A stretch of 64,000 nucleotides of DNA, taken from positions 42,184,401 to 42,248,400 of the forward strand of contig CM049317.1 of assembly GCA_026874595.1 (NCBI GenBank), given 5' to 3'. The notes beneath the pieces are model-generated. The model was not told where the DNA came from, searched no databases, and saw only the letters and a program-made list of their open reading frames with translations. Below, one piece after another: positions 48,225 through 59,046 of the stretch. Each line of letters begins with the position of its first letter. Position 1 is the stretch's first letter. The position numbers and the translations under genes are program-made. Source of the DNA: Sipunculus nudus (Eukaryota; Annelida; Sipuncula; Golfingiida; Sipunculidae).

Positions 48225-49411
48225 CCGTAAAATCTGTGAAATTTTGTACAGAAAAAAATAATTAAATTTGTGGAAGTCCGAAATTTAACAGTCGATTTCA
48301 GCAGTTTTAAAATTATGGTCTTGACAAGTTAAGATGCCTCGTTGGCAGTGGGCGATAATAGGAGCCTCAAGTATTCACTCGCCGATTTTTCATTCATCCG
48401 TGTGAACCATGAAGTTTCATGAATAAAAACATAATTTTCTATACTTGTGTTGTTTTTTTCATATTAAATCAGTTTGGAAAAGGAATCTGAAAAGTATATC
48501 TGAAGGATTTAATCCTGTCATGAGGCTCGACACCCGTACATGCTTGCGTGACATCCGGGGCTTTGCCCGGAGGGAACGTTTTTCAGGTGGCTTTCGCATG
48601 GAAATCCCCACTAATGGTGCACAAAAAGTTAGAGGTCTTTAGATCACTTGAAGAGTTAATTGATGCTGATTATCCAATATCAAATATCCAACCTCCGTTA
48701 AACTTCATGAACGTATGCCAGCGCTTTGATGTACCGTTTGATCTCGTGCGACTTGTTTGTTGGGTGATACAGAGCCCGGGAACTCGAAACTGAGTCTTTC
48801 TGGTGTGACATTTTAAATGTTTTAATGGAAATTAGCATTAATTTTCAAACTGATTAACATGGGCATTACATACACCGGAACGCCAAGCTTGCTTGAAAGA
48901 GACAAATTTGAACCTGGCTTACACACGGAAATCCCCCTTTACGGTGCACGTTAAGCTAGTGGTCTTGAGATCATTTACGGAGTTAATCCTGATTATCGAA
49001 TTTCCACCCTCTGTAAAACTTCATGGACGTCTGTCAGTTATTCACGGCATGTGGCTCGCATCCCGGACAATTAAGCAACTCACATTCGAGATATTTTAAG
49101 TTTTTTTTTATTGTCGCTGAAACAAAAATCTTAGTTTTCAGTCAAATTACATTCTATATGATGTAGATATAATTCATATTAATTATCAATAGCATGGCAA
49201 TCACATCGATGGGACCGGTCGGCTTGTTCAAAACCAGATAACAGTGTGAGGTTACGTCAGGGTTACATTCACGGCAGTCCTGCTAACGTCAAATGTGGCG
49301 TAACAGACCATCGGCAGTTCGAAATTTAACATGTCATTTTAATAATTATGGTTACTGAAGAAAGACTGTGTATGAAATTCATCGAGGTACAAAATTTCAC
49401 AGATTTTACGG
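48225..49411. mobile_element. 1.19-kb TIR element with TA duplication
   Basis: The terminal inverted repeats are perfect for about 25 bp (starting CCGTAAAATCTGTGAAATTT) and are flanked by TA on both sides (48223-48224, 49412-49413). Uninterrupted A cores read GTGAATGTAGGTGG at this point, so TA is a true target duplication, as in Tc1/mariner and relatives. Inside, two diverged direct copies of about 110 bp start 'ggaaatcccc' near 48600 and 48930. Subterminal copies of 'cgaaatttaaca' occur near both ends. No transposase is seen; the short frames (48548-48793, 48893-49099) come from the duplicated segment. Confidence 0.85.
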
Positions 49412-49413
49412 TA

Positions 49414-50632
49414 GGTGGCGCCAACTGTCACAAAATCGAGGAGGCTATCCAGGATGTATAGGTGGATATGTCAAACCCCTGCCGAGATATGAGTGATATT
49501 ATCCCACAACAAACAAACAGACGCTGTGAAAAATGGTTGCAGGTGGTGACAAAGAGCTATGTGAGATCTATACACATGCAAAATTTTGGCCCAATCGGTC
49601 AAACAGTTCCTGAGATATGAGCTTGGATGTCTATAGCTTAAATGTAAACGTAGGTGGAGCCACCTGTCATAAAATCAAGAAAGCTATCCAGGATGTATAA
49701 ACCTGCAAGATTTTAGGCGGATATGTCAAATCACTGCCGAGATATGAGTATTTTATCCCACGGCAGACAAACAGACGGACGCTGTGCAAAAATAGTTGCA
49801 GGAGGCGCCACCAGTTTTGCATATGATAAAGAGCTATGTGAGATCTATACATATGCAAAATTTTGGCCCAATCAGTCAAATGGTTCCCGAGATATGAGCT
49901 TGGATGTCTGCAGCATAAACGTGAATGTAGGTGGCGCCAACTGTCACAAAATCGAGGAGGCTATCCAGGATGTATAAACCTGTAAAATTTTAGGTGGATA
50001 TGTCAGACCCCTGCCGAGATATGAATGATATTATCCCACAACAGACAAACAGACGGACGCTGTGCAAAAATGGTTGCAGGTGACGCCACCAGTTTCGTGT
50101 ATGACAAAGAGCTATGTGAGATCTATACACATGCAAAATTTTGGCCCAATCGGTCAAACAGTTCCTGAGATATGAGCTTGGATGTCTATAGCTAAAATGT
50201 AAATGTAGGTGGCGCCACCTGTCAAAAAATCAAGAAAGCTGTCCAGGATGTATACGCATGCTGAATTTCAGGTGGATAAGTCCAACCAATGCAGAGATAT
50301 GAGTAATTTTATCTTAAGGCAGATGAACAGATGGATGCAGTTCAAAAATGGTTGCAGGTGGTGCTACCATTTTATGTGTATGTTATAAAGCTATCCAAGG
50401 GCTACATTTGTGTAAAATGTTTAGCCTGATCGGTCAAACGGTTCCCGAGATATGTGGGTTTATGTGTGGAAACAGACACACAAATGGACACAGAGTGCAG
50501 AGGAAAGGTCAGAGGTCAAAGCAAAATCAGGGCGCAGCAGTTCACATGTGACTTGAACATAATCCCAGGTTTAATAAAATTCCGCCCAGCAGTTACGGAG
50601 GAGTTCTCCGGACACCTACGCTGCGAATACAA
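49414..50632 (+). mobile_element. family A core and degenerate right end
   Basis: The A core continues after the TIR element (GGTGGCGCCA variants at 49417, 49802, 49930, 50088, 50210). The right module 'gtttatgtgtggaaacagac' follows, and it closes with CTGCGAATACAAT at about 50632, a truncated form of the A right end. Confidence 0.75.
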
Positions 50633-50702
50633 TTACACTCAACGGACTTAATTTCTGGCATGTATATAGGAAATATATAGGTAAATACTTCTTGTAAAAA
50701 TA

Positions 50703-51277
50703 ACAAGTGACCCATGGGTCATGACGCTCAGCTGACAAGCATGACCTGTATTTAAAGCCTGATGGTTTACCATATGGTTTCTGACCATACTTGGAAGATG
50801 GAAGGTTTGGGATGAAAAGTCTGACTTGAAATGCATCCACAACTTTTTTCAAGAAGCTGGTCCTGTGACATTGACCTCTGACCCTAAGACCTAAATATCA
50901 AAAGGTTTGTTCCTCTATTGAAATGTAAGGTTTGGGATGATTATTTTGGCTATAAGAATTAATTCTGGGAAGTGCAAACACACCCCGTAACTCAGAGAAA
51001 AAACAGGTTAGTAGTTTTGATATTAGGCAGTCCTGAAGTGTGATAATAGGTTTTTAATGGAAATTTGAGGTTTTACCTTAATTTCTCAAAGTAAAAAAGT
51101 CGCAGTGACCCAGTATTCGGTTTGGTAGGAGATCTTTGGGACATCTAATAGTATGCTAAATTTTGGATTCGTAGGTCTAACGGTTTCAAAACATGCCAGT
51201 CTAACAGACTGACAGACGGACAACGGACAATTGACCGCGACTATAGCTCAGAAGACTTATAGCAACTGAGCTAAAAA
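50703..51277 (+). mobile_element. family B element, short, 575 bp
   Basis: The left end ACAAGTGACCCATGGGTCAT then GACGCTCAGCTGACAAG. The right end CTATAGCTCAGAAGACTTAT then AGCAACTGAGCTAAAAA, with one arm altered. The interior is a deleted mixture of B sequences and 'gtcctgtgacattgacctctgacc' of the E-core type. Confidence 0.72.
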
Positions 51278-51342
51278 TACCCAATGGTGACTGCATGGTG
51301 TCTTTTGAAATACATTTTCGGCCATTACTCATTAACTATAAA

Positions 51343-51557
51343 ACTAAAATACAGGTAGTCAACAAGCGACTACGTATATCCGCCGAAATCAGAGTGGGAC
51401 GGGTGAAGTGAGGCATGGATTGAGTGGCAAGGGGAAACAGAGTGAGGTGTGTTGCATGTTAGCATGGATGTCCGCAACCGAAAGGCATATGTAGGTTGCG
51501 CCACCTACCACAAATGCAGAAAGCTGTCACATAAATGTAGGTGGTGCCACCTGCCAA
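51343..51557 (+). mobile_element. family A left segment interrupted by B
   Basis: ACTAAAATACAGGTAGTCAA then CAAGCGACTACGTATATCCGC. The 215 bp align fully with 42776-42990 and stop at the same base (CCTGCCAAA) where a B element starts. Confidence 0.78.
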
Positions 51558-52402
51558 AAAAAAGGGATCCATGGGTCACGGCGCTCAGCTGATCATGATT
51601 GGACTATAAATGTATCACCATTGTTATACTATATTGAGTAGAAAAAGCTTATGAATATCATGGTCATGTTGGGCTTTTATAAAGGAATATAATGTAATAT
51701 GTGAGTAAATGATATATGAAATAATCTGACTGATGGATTAATATGGAGTAAAATATAGTGGTTTATTTTTATTTATTTGGGAGGGGTCGAAAAAAACAAT
51801 TTATTTGAGCAAATATGAATGCAATGACAGTATACTAAGCAGTGGTATAATGATGATAAGGCTATTTGTTTAAGGATCTATAGTGTATGGAAAACTGCAA
51901 GCTTTCAATTTGACAGATACAAGGTTATGATTAACTATGCTGATGAGGGGATTAATGAATTTGTGACTGTATGACATGATATCTTGACAAGATTGTTCTT
52001 GACAAGGTACATTATTTTGATGACCCTCACGTCTACATATTACACAATATTGACATAATTTCTGGCATGTACATCGGTACCTATGGACAAATGGTCAACA
52101 TTACTGAACCATCTAGAAGGTTAAAATATTAAAAATATGATGAAATGTAGATAAAGTTTGAGAGGAAGAGGTAATTTGGGCCATGGTTGGTTGGTTTATA
52201 TGATTGAAGAAAATGTTGCAAATAATATTTGAGATCTGACCATGCCTTTCCATTGGTTACATTTTTGATAAGCTGTTGACAGTTCAACAGTTTACACATT
52301 TGTCTGATGAGATCTAATTTATTTGTTAAACCTTTTTTATCAATTTTATGATATGTATACAGTTGCCATAACGTCCCCACTCAACAGGTGCAATGACCTG
52401 AT

Positions 52403-52417
52403 GGGGGGGGGGGGGGG
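52403..52417. repeat. G homopolymer
   Basis: A run of about 15 G within B-derived sequence. Confidence 0.8.
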
Positions 52418-52904
52418 GTGTTGTGTTGTGTTATGATCAGAGTTACAACGCCTCTGTCTCTCTGCAGATATTTTCTTTAATTATTAAATTTTATGCTATA
52501 GCCATAGAACTATTGTTCACAGTGCCAAGGAGCAAAGCCTCAGTGGGATGAAGAAGGGGATGGTGAGAGTTACAACACCCTTGCATATACATACAGGATA
52601 TGAAATTTAATTCAACAGTGCTTATAAAAAAAAGTTTATTCATGAACATTAAATATTTTAAACAGACAGAAAGATGGAGAAACAAAGCAAATTATTTTTC
52701 CCCATTCTACTGAGCCAATAAAAAATTAACAATATTTGCATTTATTCCTTTTTTTCATTACATAATTTTTATCCAGGTTAACGAATGTTACTATTAATTT
52801 ACAGTATAACATTCATGTGATTGTTAATATTTCAATTGATTCACATTTCTAAATTGCATCAACATTTATAGCTAATGTATCTAGTTTATAGTACCTGTCA
52901 ACAG

Positions 52905-52937
52905 AATGGGATGGAGGGAGGAGGGGAGGCAATAAGG

Positions 52938-52999
<62 letters not shown>

Positions 53000-53022
53000 G
53001 AGAAAAAAAGAGCTGGACTACC

Positions 53023-53055
<33 letters not shown>

Positions 53056-53060
53056 GAGGC
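52905..53060. repeat. (GA)n microsatellite
   Basis: A G-rich lead (gggagggaggaggggagg) is followed by about 25 GA repeats from 52939, then interrupted AAAGAG and GA blocks to 53057. The Arg/Glu-rich frame over it (52875-53081) is a repeat artefact. Confidence 0.95.
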
Positions 53061-54450
53061 TCTCTGGTAATTACTGCCTGACCCAGCCTGACCCTGACAC
53101 TTGGCAGTAGGTCAGACCTGAAGGTGTTATGTAACTGCCCAGTACACTGCATTTATACTGACCTGATGTAAACAATGAAGACTTGGTACCTTGGAACTTG
53201 AATAAAATCTACAGTTTTTGATCAATTAGTTTCAAATTTCAGATTTTAACAGATGAAATGCTAATGTGTACATGCTGTGGAAATTAAATCCACAGCACTA
53301 ACAGGAAAAATTTAGATATTTTTATTTTTTTTAAATGGTATCAGGAAAAAAGAAAAGTATTCTCAACTATGAAACTAATACATGTGTTAAAATTAATCCA
53401 AGGATCAAAACACCCAATATATTATACCAGGAGCAAACTGGAGTTGGGAATGTTTAATTTTATTAACTGAAATAAAGGATCAGCAATATGAATTTTGATT
53501 ATTTAGCCAGTATCATGTAACAACTGATACAACCATGAGTTATAAGTCAAACAAATTAAAATCTTTAATGAGCACTCTGATGAACATCCACACTTTCATA
53601 GCAATACATCACTTTGTGGACACAATTAAATGTGCACTTTAACCATTGTAACCCTGGTGGTACAATACAAAATCTAAAATGTAGCATAGCCAAAAATAAA
53701 ATAAAATACAGAAAATTATAACATTCATCTAGTTTATGCACCAGCTGGGGGGTGGGGGGTGGGAGTGCAGGGCAGAGGGGAAGCCTGCTAGTAGTGGCCA
53801 AGCTTAGCCAAGGCAAGCTGCCTGGGGTGGGTTACATAATGCAAGTGAAGACTGTATTACTAGGTGGGCTAGATGTAAACAACACTTGACATGGTGTGTG
53901 AAAACATGAATAAAAGCTATTCTTTCCAATCAATATCTTTGAAATTTCAGATTTTAAAAGATTAAATTCTTATGTATATATGGAGACTTTTAACAGTATG
54001 CCAAATTTTAGGAACTGAGAACTGAAGCTGGGGAGCGGAGCTCTAGCAAACTGCATAACACTAGCTTGATGTAAACAATATGTGACATGGTGCTTGAAAA
54101 CTTGAGTAAAAACTACAGCTTTTGATCAACTGGTTTCAAATTTTTGGTGTTAACAGATGAAATGCTAACAAAAACATGCTGTGAAAATTAAATCCACAGC
54201 AGTTACAGGAAAAAAATGTGCCATGGTCAAAGTTGGGTAAAATTTAAGGTACCAATTTTTTATTTTTGTTAATATTTAAAAAAATCTAAAAGATTTTGAT
54301 CTAATTTTGGGTATACAATTTAATTTTGATTAATTAAAGTTATATTACTGGAAATAACTCCTTAGCTTTAACATGTTTTGTGTTAAGTGATCAAATATCT
54401 TTCCTGATTTTTTACAAAATGCATTATGTTTGGGCCCATAACTTTTTTAA

Positions 54451-55161
54451 ACTAGAATACAGGTAGTAAAAAAGCGACTACGTGTATCCGCCTAAATCAG
54501 AGTGGAACGGGTGAAGTGAGGCATGGATTAAGTGGCAAGGGGAAATAGAATGAAGAGTTGCATATTAGCATGGATGTCTGCAGCCAAATTGTGTATGAAG
54601 GTTGCCCCCCCCCTACCACAAAATCCAGAAAGCCGTCCAAGTTGTATACATATGCAAAATTTAAGGCAGATAAGTCAAACCACTACATGTATATGACTGA
54701 TTTTAGCCCGTGGCAGACAATCAGATGGACGCTGAGCAAAAATAGTTGCAGGAGGCGCCACCAGTTTTGCATATGATAAAGAGCTATGTGAGATATATAC
54801 ATATGCAAAACTTTGGCCCAATCAGTCAAACGGTTCCCAAGATATGAGCTTGGATGTCTGCTGCATAAACTAGAATGCAGGTGGCGCCACCTGTCATAAA
54901 ATCAAGAGAGCTGTCGGGGATGTATAAACCTGCAAAATTTTAGCCAGATATGTCAAACCACTGCCGAGATATGAGTGATTTTATCCCATGGCATACAAAC
55001 AGACAGGAGCTGTGCAAAAATGGCTGCAGGTAGCGCCACCAGTTTTGCGTATGATAAAGAGCTATGTGAAACCTATACACATGAACAATTTCAAGTTCCC
55101 GAGATATGAGCTTGGATGTCTGCAGCATAAACGTGAATGTAGGTGGCGCCACCTGTCATAA
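54451..55161 (+). mobile_element. family A element without right end
   Basis: ACTAGAATACAGGTAGTAAA then AAGCGACTACGTGTATCCGCC. Core half-units carry GGTGGCGCCACC at 54880 and 55141. It ends at 'tgtcataaaatcaga', where a B right hairpin takes over. Confidence 0.75.
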
Positions 55162-55696
55162 AATCAGATGACTTATAGTCAGCTGAGCTAAAAATTTGCA
55201 AAATTCAAATCTAATTTTTGGTTAACAATTGAATGTTGATTTATTAAAGTTATATCCCTGAAAAATTCTCATGTTAAGTGAGTAAATATATTTCCTGATT
55301 TTAAAAAAATTGCATTATATTTGGACCCATAACTTTAAAACAATACTCAATACTGACCTAATTTTTGGTAGGTAAATAGACAATGTATGGAAGAATATGA
55401 ATACAAAATATAATCAAAAACAGACCAGTGGTTTCAATATTAGGCAGCCTTGAAGTGTAACAATGGCTTTTTTATGGAAAACGGAGGTTTTTCCTTAATA
55501 TTTCAAAGGAACAATGTCCTAATGACGCAATTTTCAGTATGTCAGGAGATTTTGGGCACATCTAACTGTATGCAAAATTTTGGAATCATAAGTCCAACGG
55601 TTTCAAAATGTGCCCTGTTAACAGACAGACAGCCGGACGACGGACAAAGGGCCATGACTATAGCTCAGATGACTTATAGTCAGCTAAGCTAAAAAC
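55162..55696 (+). mobile_element. family B right-end modules
   Basis: Two B right ends: AGATGACTTATAGTCAGCTG then AGCTAAAAA near 55163-55192, joined straight to A core, and a full module ending TATAGTCAGCTAAGCTAAAA at about 55696, preceded by an ACGG-type run. The first may mark an A/B recombination. Confidence 0.7.
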
Positions 55697-55862
55697 ATCT
55701 AATTCTCGCCAACTCTTAATACGGCTTCAATTGGATGATTCTCCAGAAATAAAATGATGCAGATTAACATTGTGTGAGCTTTGGACAGGTTGTGAGCGAT
55801 AATGGGGAAGAAACAATCGACCTCAAGACTAATAGCTCTGATGACCAGTTAGAATGAACCTA
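55697..55862. other. unassigned intron DNA
   Basis: 166 bp between a B right end and an E left end with no match recognised. Confidence 0.4.
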
Positions 55863-57964
55863 ACTAGATATTTCTTGGCACCACAGGTGCCATAGTATCA
55901 CCAGACTATCAATCCCCCCCCCCCTTTAAGAATACTCCCCCCATCTTCAGCAGCATATACTGACATTTGGCAAGCTCCTATGGTTTCTTCCATCTAACAA
56001 CTGAAACAATATTTTTCACCAAATATGGGGGCCAATAAAGAGAAGCACTCAGAATCAAAAAGGGGATAAATTTATACTATAAAATGGTAGGTGGCACCAA
56101 CTGTTTGGTGACAAGAAAACTCTCCAAGATGGATCTTCATGCCATATTGGAGACCAACACATTGAAGGACTCCTCAGATATGAGCAATTTTCATCTAAAA
56201 CAAATAAACAGATGGACATCATGGCAAAACAATTGCAGATGGTGCCACCAGTCTTATGTACAAGATGGAGGAGTCCAAAATCTATGGATATGCACGTTTT
56301 CAGGCCAATAGGGCAAACCACTCCTCAAAAAAGGGCATTAATTTATACTACAAAAACGGAAAGGTAGGTGGTGCCACTTGTTTGGTTTATGAGAAAACTT
56401 TCAAAGATGGATGGACATGCCAAATTTTAGACATATACCTTGAATCATTCCGGAGATATAAGCAAATTTCACCAAAAGCACATGTATAGATGGACCCCAC
56501 AGCAAAACGATTGCAGATGGCGCCACCTGTCTTGAGTAGAAGATGAAGAAGTGCAAGATCTATAATGGATAGGCACAATTTCAGGCCAATATTGCAAACA
56601 CTCCTCAGAAAAGGGCATTAAAATATTCTACAAAAACAGGAAGGTAGGTGGCACCACCAGTCTGGATTACAAGAAAACTTTCCAAGATGGATGGACGTCA
56701 AATTTCAGATGTATAACTTGGACCACTCTGGAGATATGAGCAATTTTCCCCCAAAGCACATGTACAGATGGACTCTACAGCAAACGATTGCAGATGGCAC
56801 CACAAGTTTTGAATACAAGATGGAGGTATCCAAGATCAATGTACAAGCACAATTTCAGCCCTATCTGTCAATAAGTTTTAGAGTTATAATGCTCATAGTA
56901 CTGTCAAGTGGCAATGATTGGGTATTAAAAGGCACAAAAACAAGAGAAAGACAGAAGGTGGCACCACCTGTCTTTTGCAAAAGACAAAGCTATCCAAGAT
57001 CTTCTGTCAATTTGATTTTTGGACCATTGCATGCATCCCTTATTGAGATATTTATGATTAAGTATGATTTTCACCATATATGGCAAAATTCAAGGTCAAG
57101 GCCACTCTCACAGGAAAGGTCATGACACCAATTTAAATATACTTCATCCCATAACCCGTGTCTATGTATATGCATAATATGAAAGAAATCTTTCCATTAG
57201 TTTTTGACTTAGGCCAAAAAAAATAAAAGGTATGATTCTCAGGCACCGCCCGCATCAATTTAAACCCTTGCATCAAACATTTTTATTTTGATTTTCAATA
57301 GAAACTCACCAATTTCGACCTGCAGTCGCTCAGACATTTCTTTCAAGAAGAAAAAATCATACAATTTCCTTTGTTTTGTAGTGTTGTTACTTGTTTAGCA
57401 AAATAAATCTATTATTTTAATGGTTTTCCCTATTCATTTGACATTTTTATCGAAACATATAAAAAATTAAAAATAAAAAAAACGCCCGCCCGCACTGATT
57501 TCTGAAAAAAAGTGCCTGAGAACCATACCTTTTTTTTATTTTGGCCTTATAATGCTCACAGTTCTGTTAAGTGGCATTGATGAAGGTGTTAAATGGCATG
57601 AAAACAAGAAAAGGATAACAGATGGCGCCACCAGTTTCAGGTACATGACAACACTATCAAAGATCTTTGGTCAAGTTGATTTTTGGATCAATCAATGCAA
57701 GAATTCTTGAGGTATTTAGAATTTGTCTGATTTTCCCTCAAAATGGACCTATTCAAGATCAAGGTCACCCTCCTAGTAAAGGTCATGACCCCATTTTAAA
57801 TAGGCATCGTCCTCTCACCCATATCTCTGCACATGTCATGTTTGGTAAAGATCGGTAAATATTTTTTGAGTTCGCGTCCAAACGAAAACTCTGTGGGGGC
57901 GGCGGCGGAGACGCCGCAACCCTGCCTAAACCATAGTATCTCCAGACTTTGTCTGGCAAAACAA
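55863..57964 (+). mobile_element. family E element with nested MITE
   Basis: The left end is ACTAGATATTTCTTGGCACC with GGCACC-aca-GGTGCC and GTATCACCAGAC. The right end is AGTATCTCCAGACTTTGTCT then GGCAAAACAA near 57964, degenerate against the other E copy. Core units of about 170 bp have 'ggtggcaccacc'-like borders and 'gcaaaacgattgcagatgg'. A C-run lies at 55914-55922. The element at 57212-57546 is inserted in it. Confidence 0.77.
57212..57546. mobile_element. 335-bp Harbinger-like MITE, TTA duplication
   Basis: Terminal inverted repeats of about 33 bp: GGCCAAAAAAAATAAAAGG with GTATGATTCTCAGGCAC on the left, and GGCCAAAATAAAAAAAAGG with GTATGGTTCTCAGGCAC as the inverse on the right. TTA flanks both sides (57209-57211, 57547-57549). 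The related E copy near 32345 reads GACTTATAATGC without insertion, confirming the duplication. No coding capacity. TWA duplication suggests PIF/Harbinger. Confidence 0.83.
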
Positions 57965-57989
57965 CTATAGGTACATAATCTATTGAATA

Positions 57990-58297
57990 ACAAGGCCAAC
58001 AGGCCTAATGCAAACCTGTGCAATAGGATATACATCAGGTATAATGCTTCCATGCTGGACAGTTTCTTTTCAAGTACATGTGTGACATGTATATGAATGC
58101 AAGCACTGAACATTTTGAACCTGAGTGCATGCACCAATTACAAAAACATCACAGCTAAAATACTGGCATAGGTGCACAGAACACAAAAATGAATGTAAGT
58201 GGCACCACCACTTCCGAGAAAGCCATTAAAGATGTATGGATGTAAAAAATTTCAGGTTTCAAACCACTCTTCGGTTATGTGCACAAATGCATGAAAC
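57990..58297 (+). mobile_element. family C left fragment
   Basis: ACAAGGCCAACAGGCCTAAT then GCAAACCTGTGC, matching 27197 and 59047 to about 'gtgcacagaacacaaaaatga'. Truncated by an A left end at 58298. Confidence 0.72.
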
Positions 58298-58440
58298 AAC
58301 TAGATACAGGTAGTTGAAAGGGACTATGTGTATCCTCCAAAATCAGAGTAGCACAGGTGAAGTGAGGCATGGATTGAGTGGTAAGGGAAAATAGTGTGAA
58401 ATGTATATCTGCCATGATTGTAGGCTGCACCACCAGAGGC
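58298..58440 (+). mobile_element. family A left fragment
   Basis: ACTAGATACAGGTAGTTGAA then AGGGACTATGTGTATCCTCC, followed by 'gtgaagtgaggcatggattg'. The hairpin is degraded. It stops after about 140 bp. Confidence 0.7.
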
Positions 58441-59046
58441 CAATACTGCAAAATCACTCCTGAAAAAAGGGCATTAATTCATTCAACACAAATGGAAAGG
58501 TAAGTGGTGCCAGCTGTCTGGTTTACAAGGAAACTTTCCAAGATGGATGAACATACCAAATTTCAGACCAATACCTTGACCCAATCCTGAGATATAAGAA
58601 ATTTTCACCAAAAGCACATGTACAAATAGACGCCACTGGAAAACGATTGCAGATGGCACCACCAGTCTTTAGTATAAGAGGGAGGAGTCCAAGATCTATA
58701 TATATGCACAATTTCAGGCTTATAATGCAAATCACTCCGGGGAAAAGGGCATTAATTTATTCTACAAAAAAAGGAAAGGTAAGTGGCGCCACCTGTCTGG
58801 TTTATGAGAAAACTTTCCGATATGAATGAACATGCCAAAATTCAGACCAATAACTTGACCCACTCCTGATATATGAGCAATTTTCACCCAAAGCATATGA
58901 ACGGATGGACACCACATGAAAACAATTGCAGATGGCGCCACCATTCTTGAGTACAAGATGGCAGACTCCAAGATCTATGGATATGCACAATTTCAGGCCG
59001 ATACTGAAAATCACTCCTGAGAAAAGGGCATTAATTTATTCTACAA
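58441..59046 (+). mobile_element. family E-type core units
   Basis: Tandem units shared with 56050-56900 ('gagaaaactttcc', 'gcagatggcgccacc', 'aagggcattaatttattctaca'). No termini. Confidence 0.65.

Larger units (their letters stand above)
51558..54450 (+). mobile_element. family B element(s), long and partly chimeric
   Basis: The left end reads AAAAGGGATCCATGGGTCAC then GGCGCTCAGCTGATCATG. The body matches the interrupted B at 26404/40988, including the segment at 53345-53560 that shows its pre-insertion state. Stretches near 52120-52380 match the 22420-type interior. 53950-54450 matches the long form. Nothing here looks coding. Confidence 0.68.

Noticed and set aside
52875-53081. Arg/Glu-rich reading frame
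   Set aside because: It is a translation of the (GA)n microsatellite.
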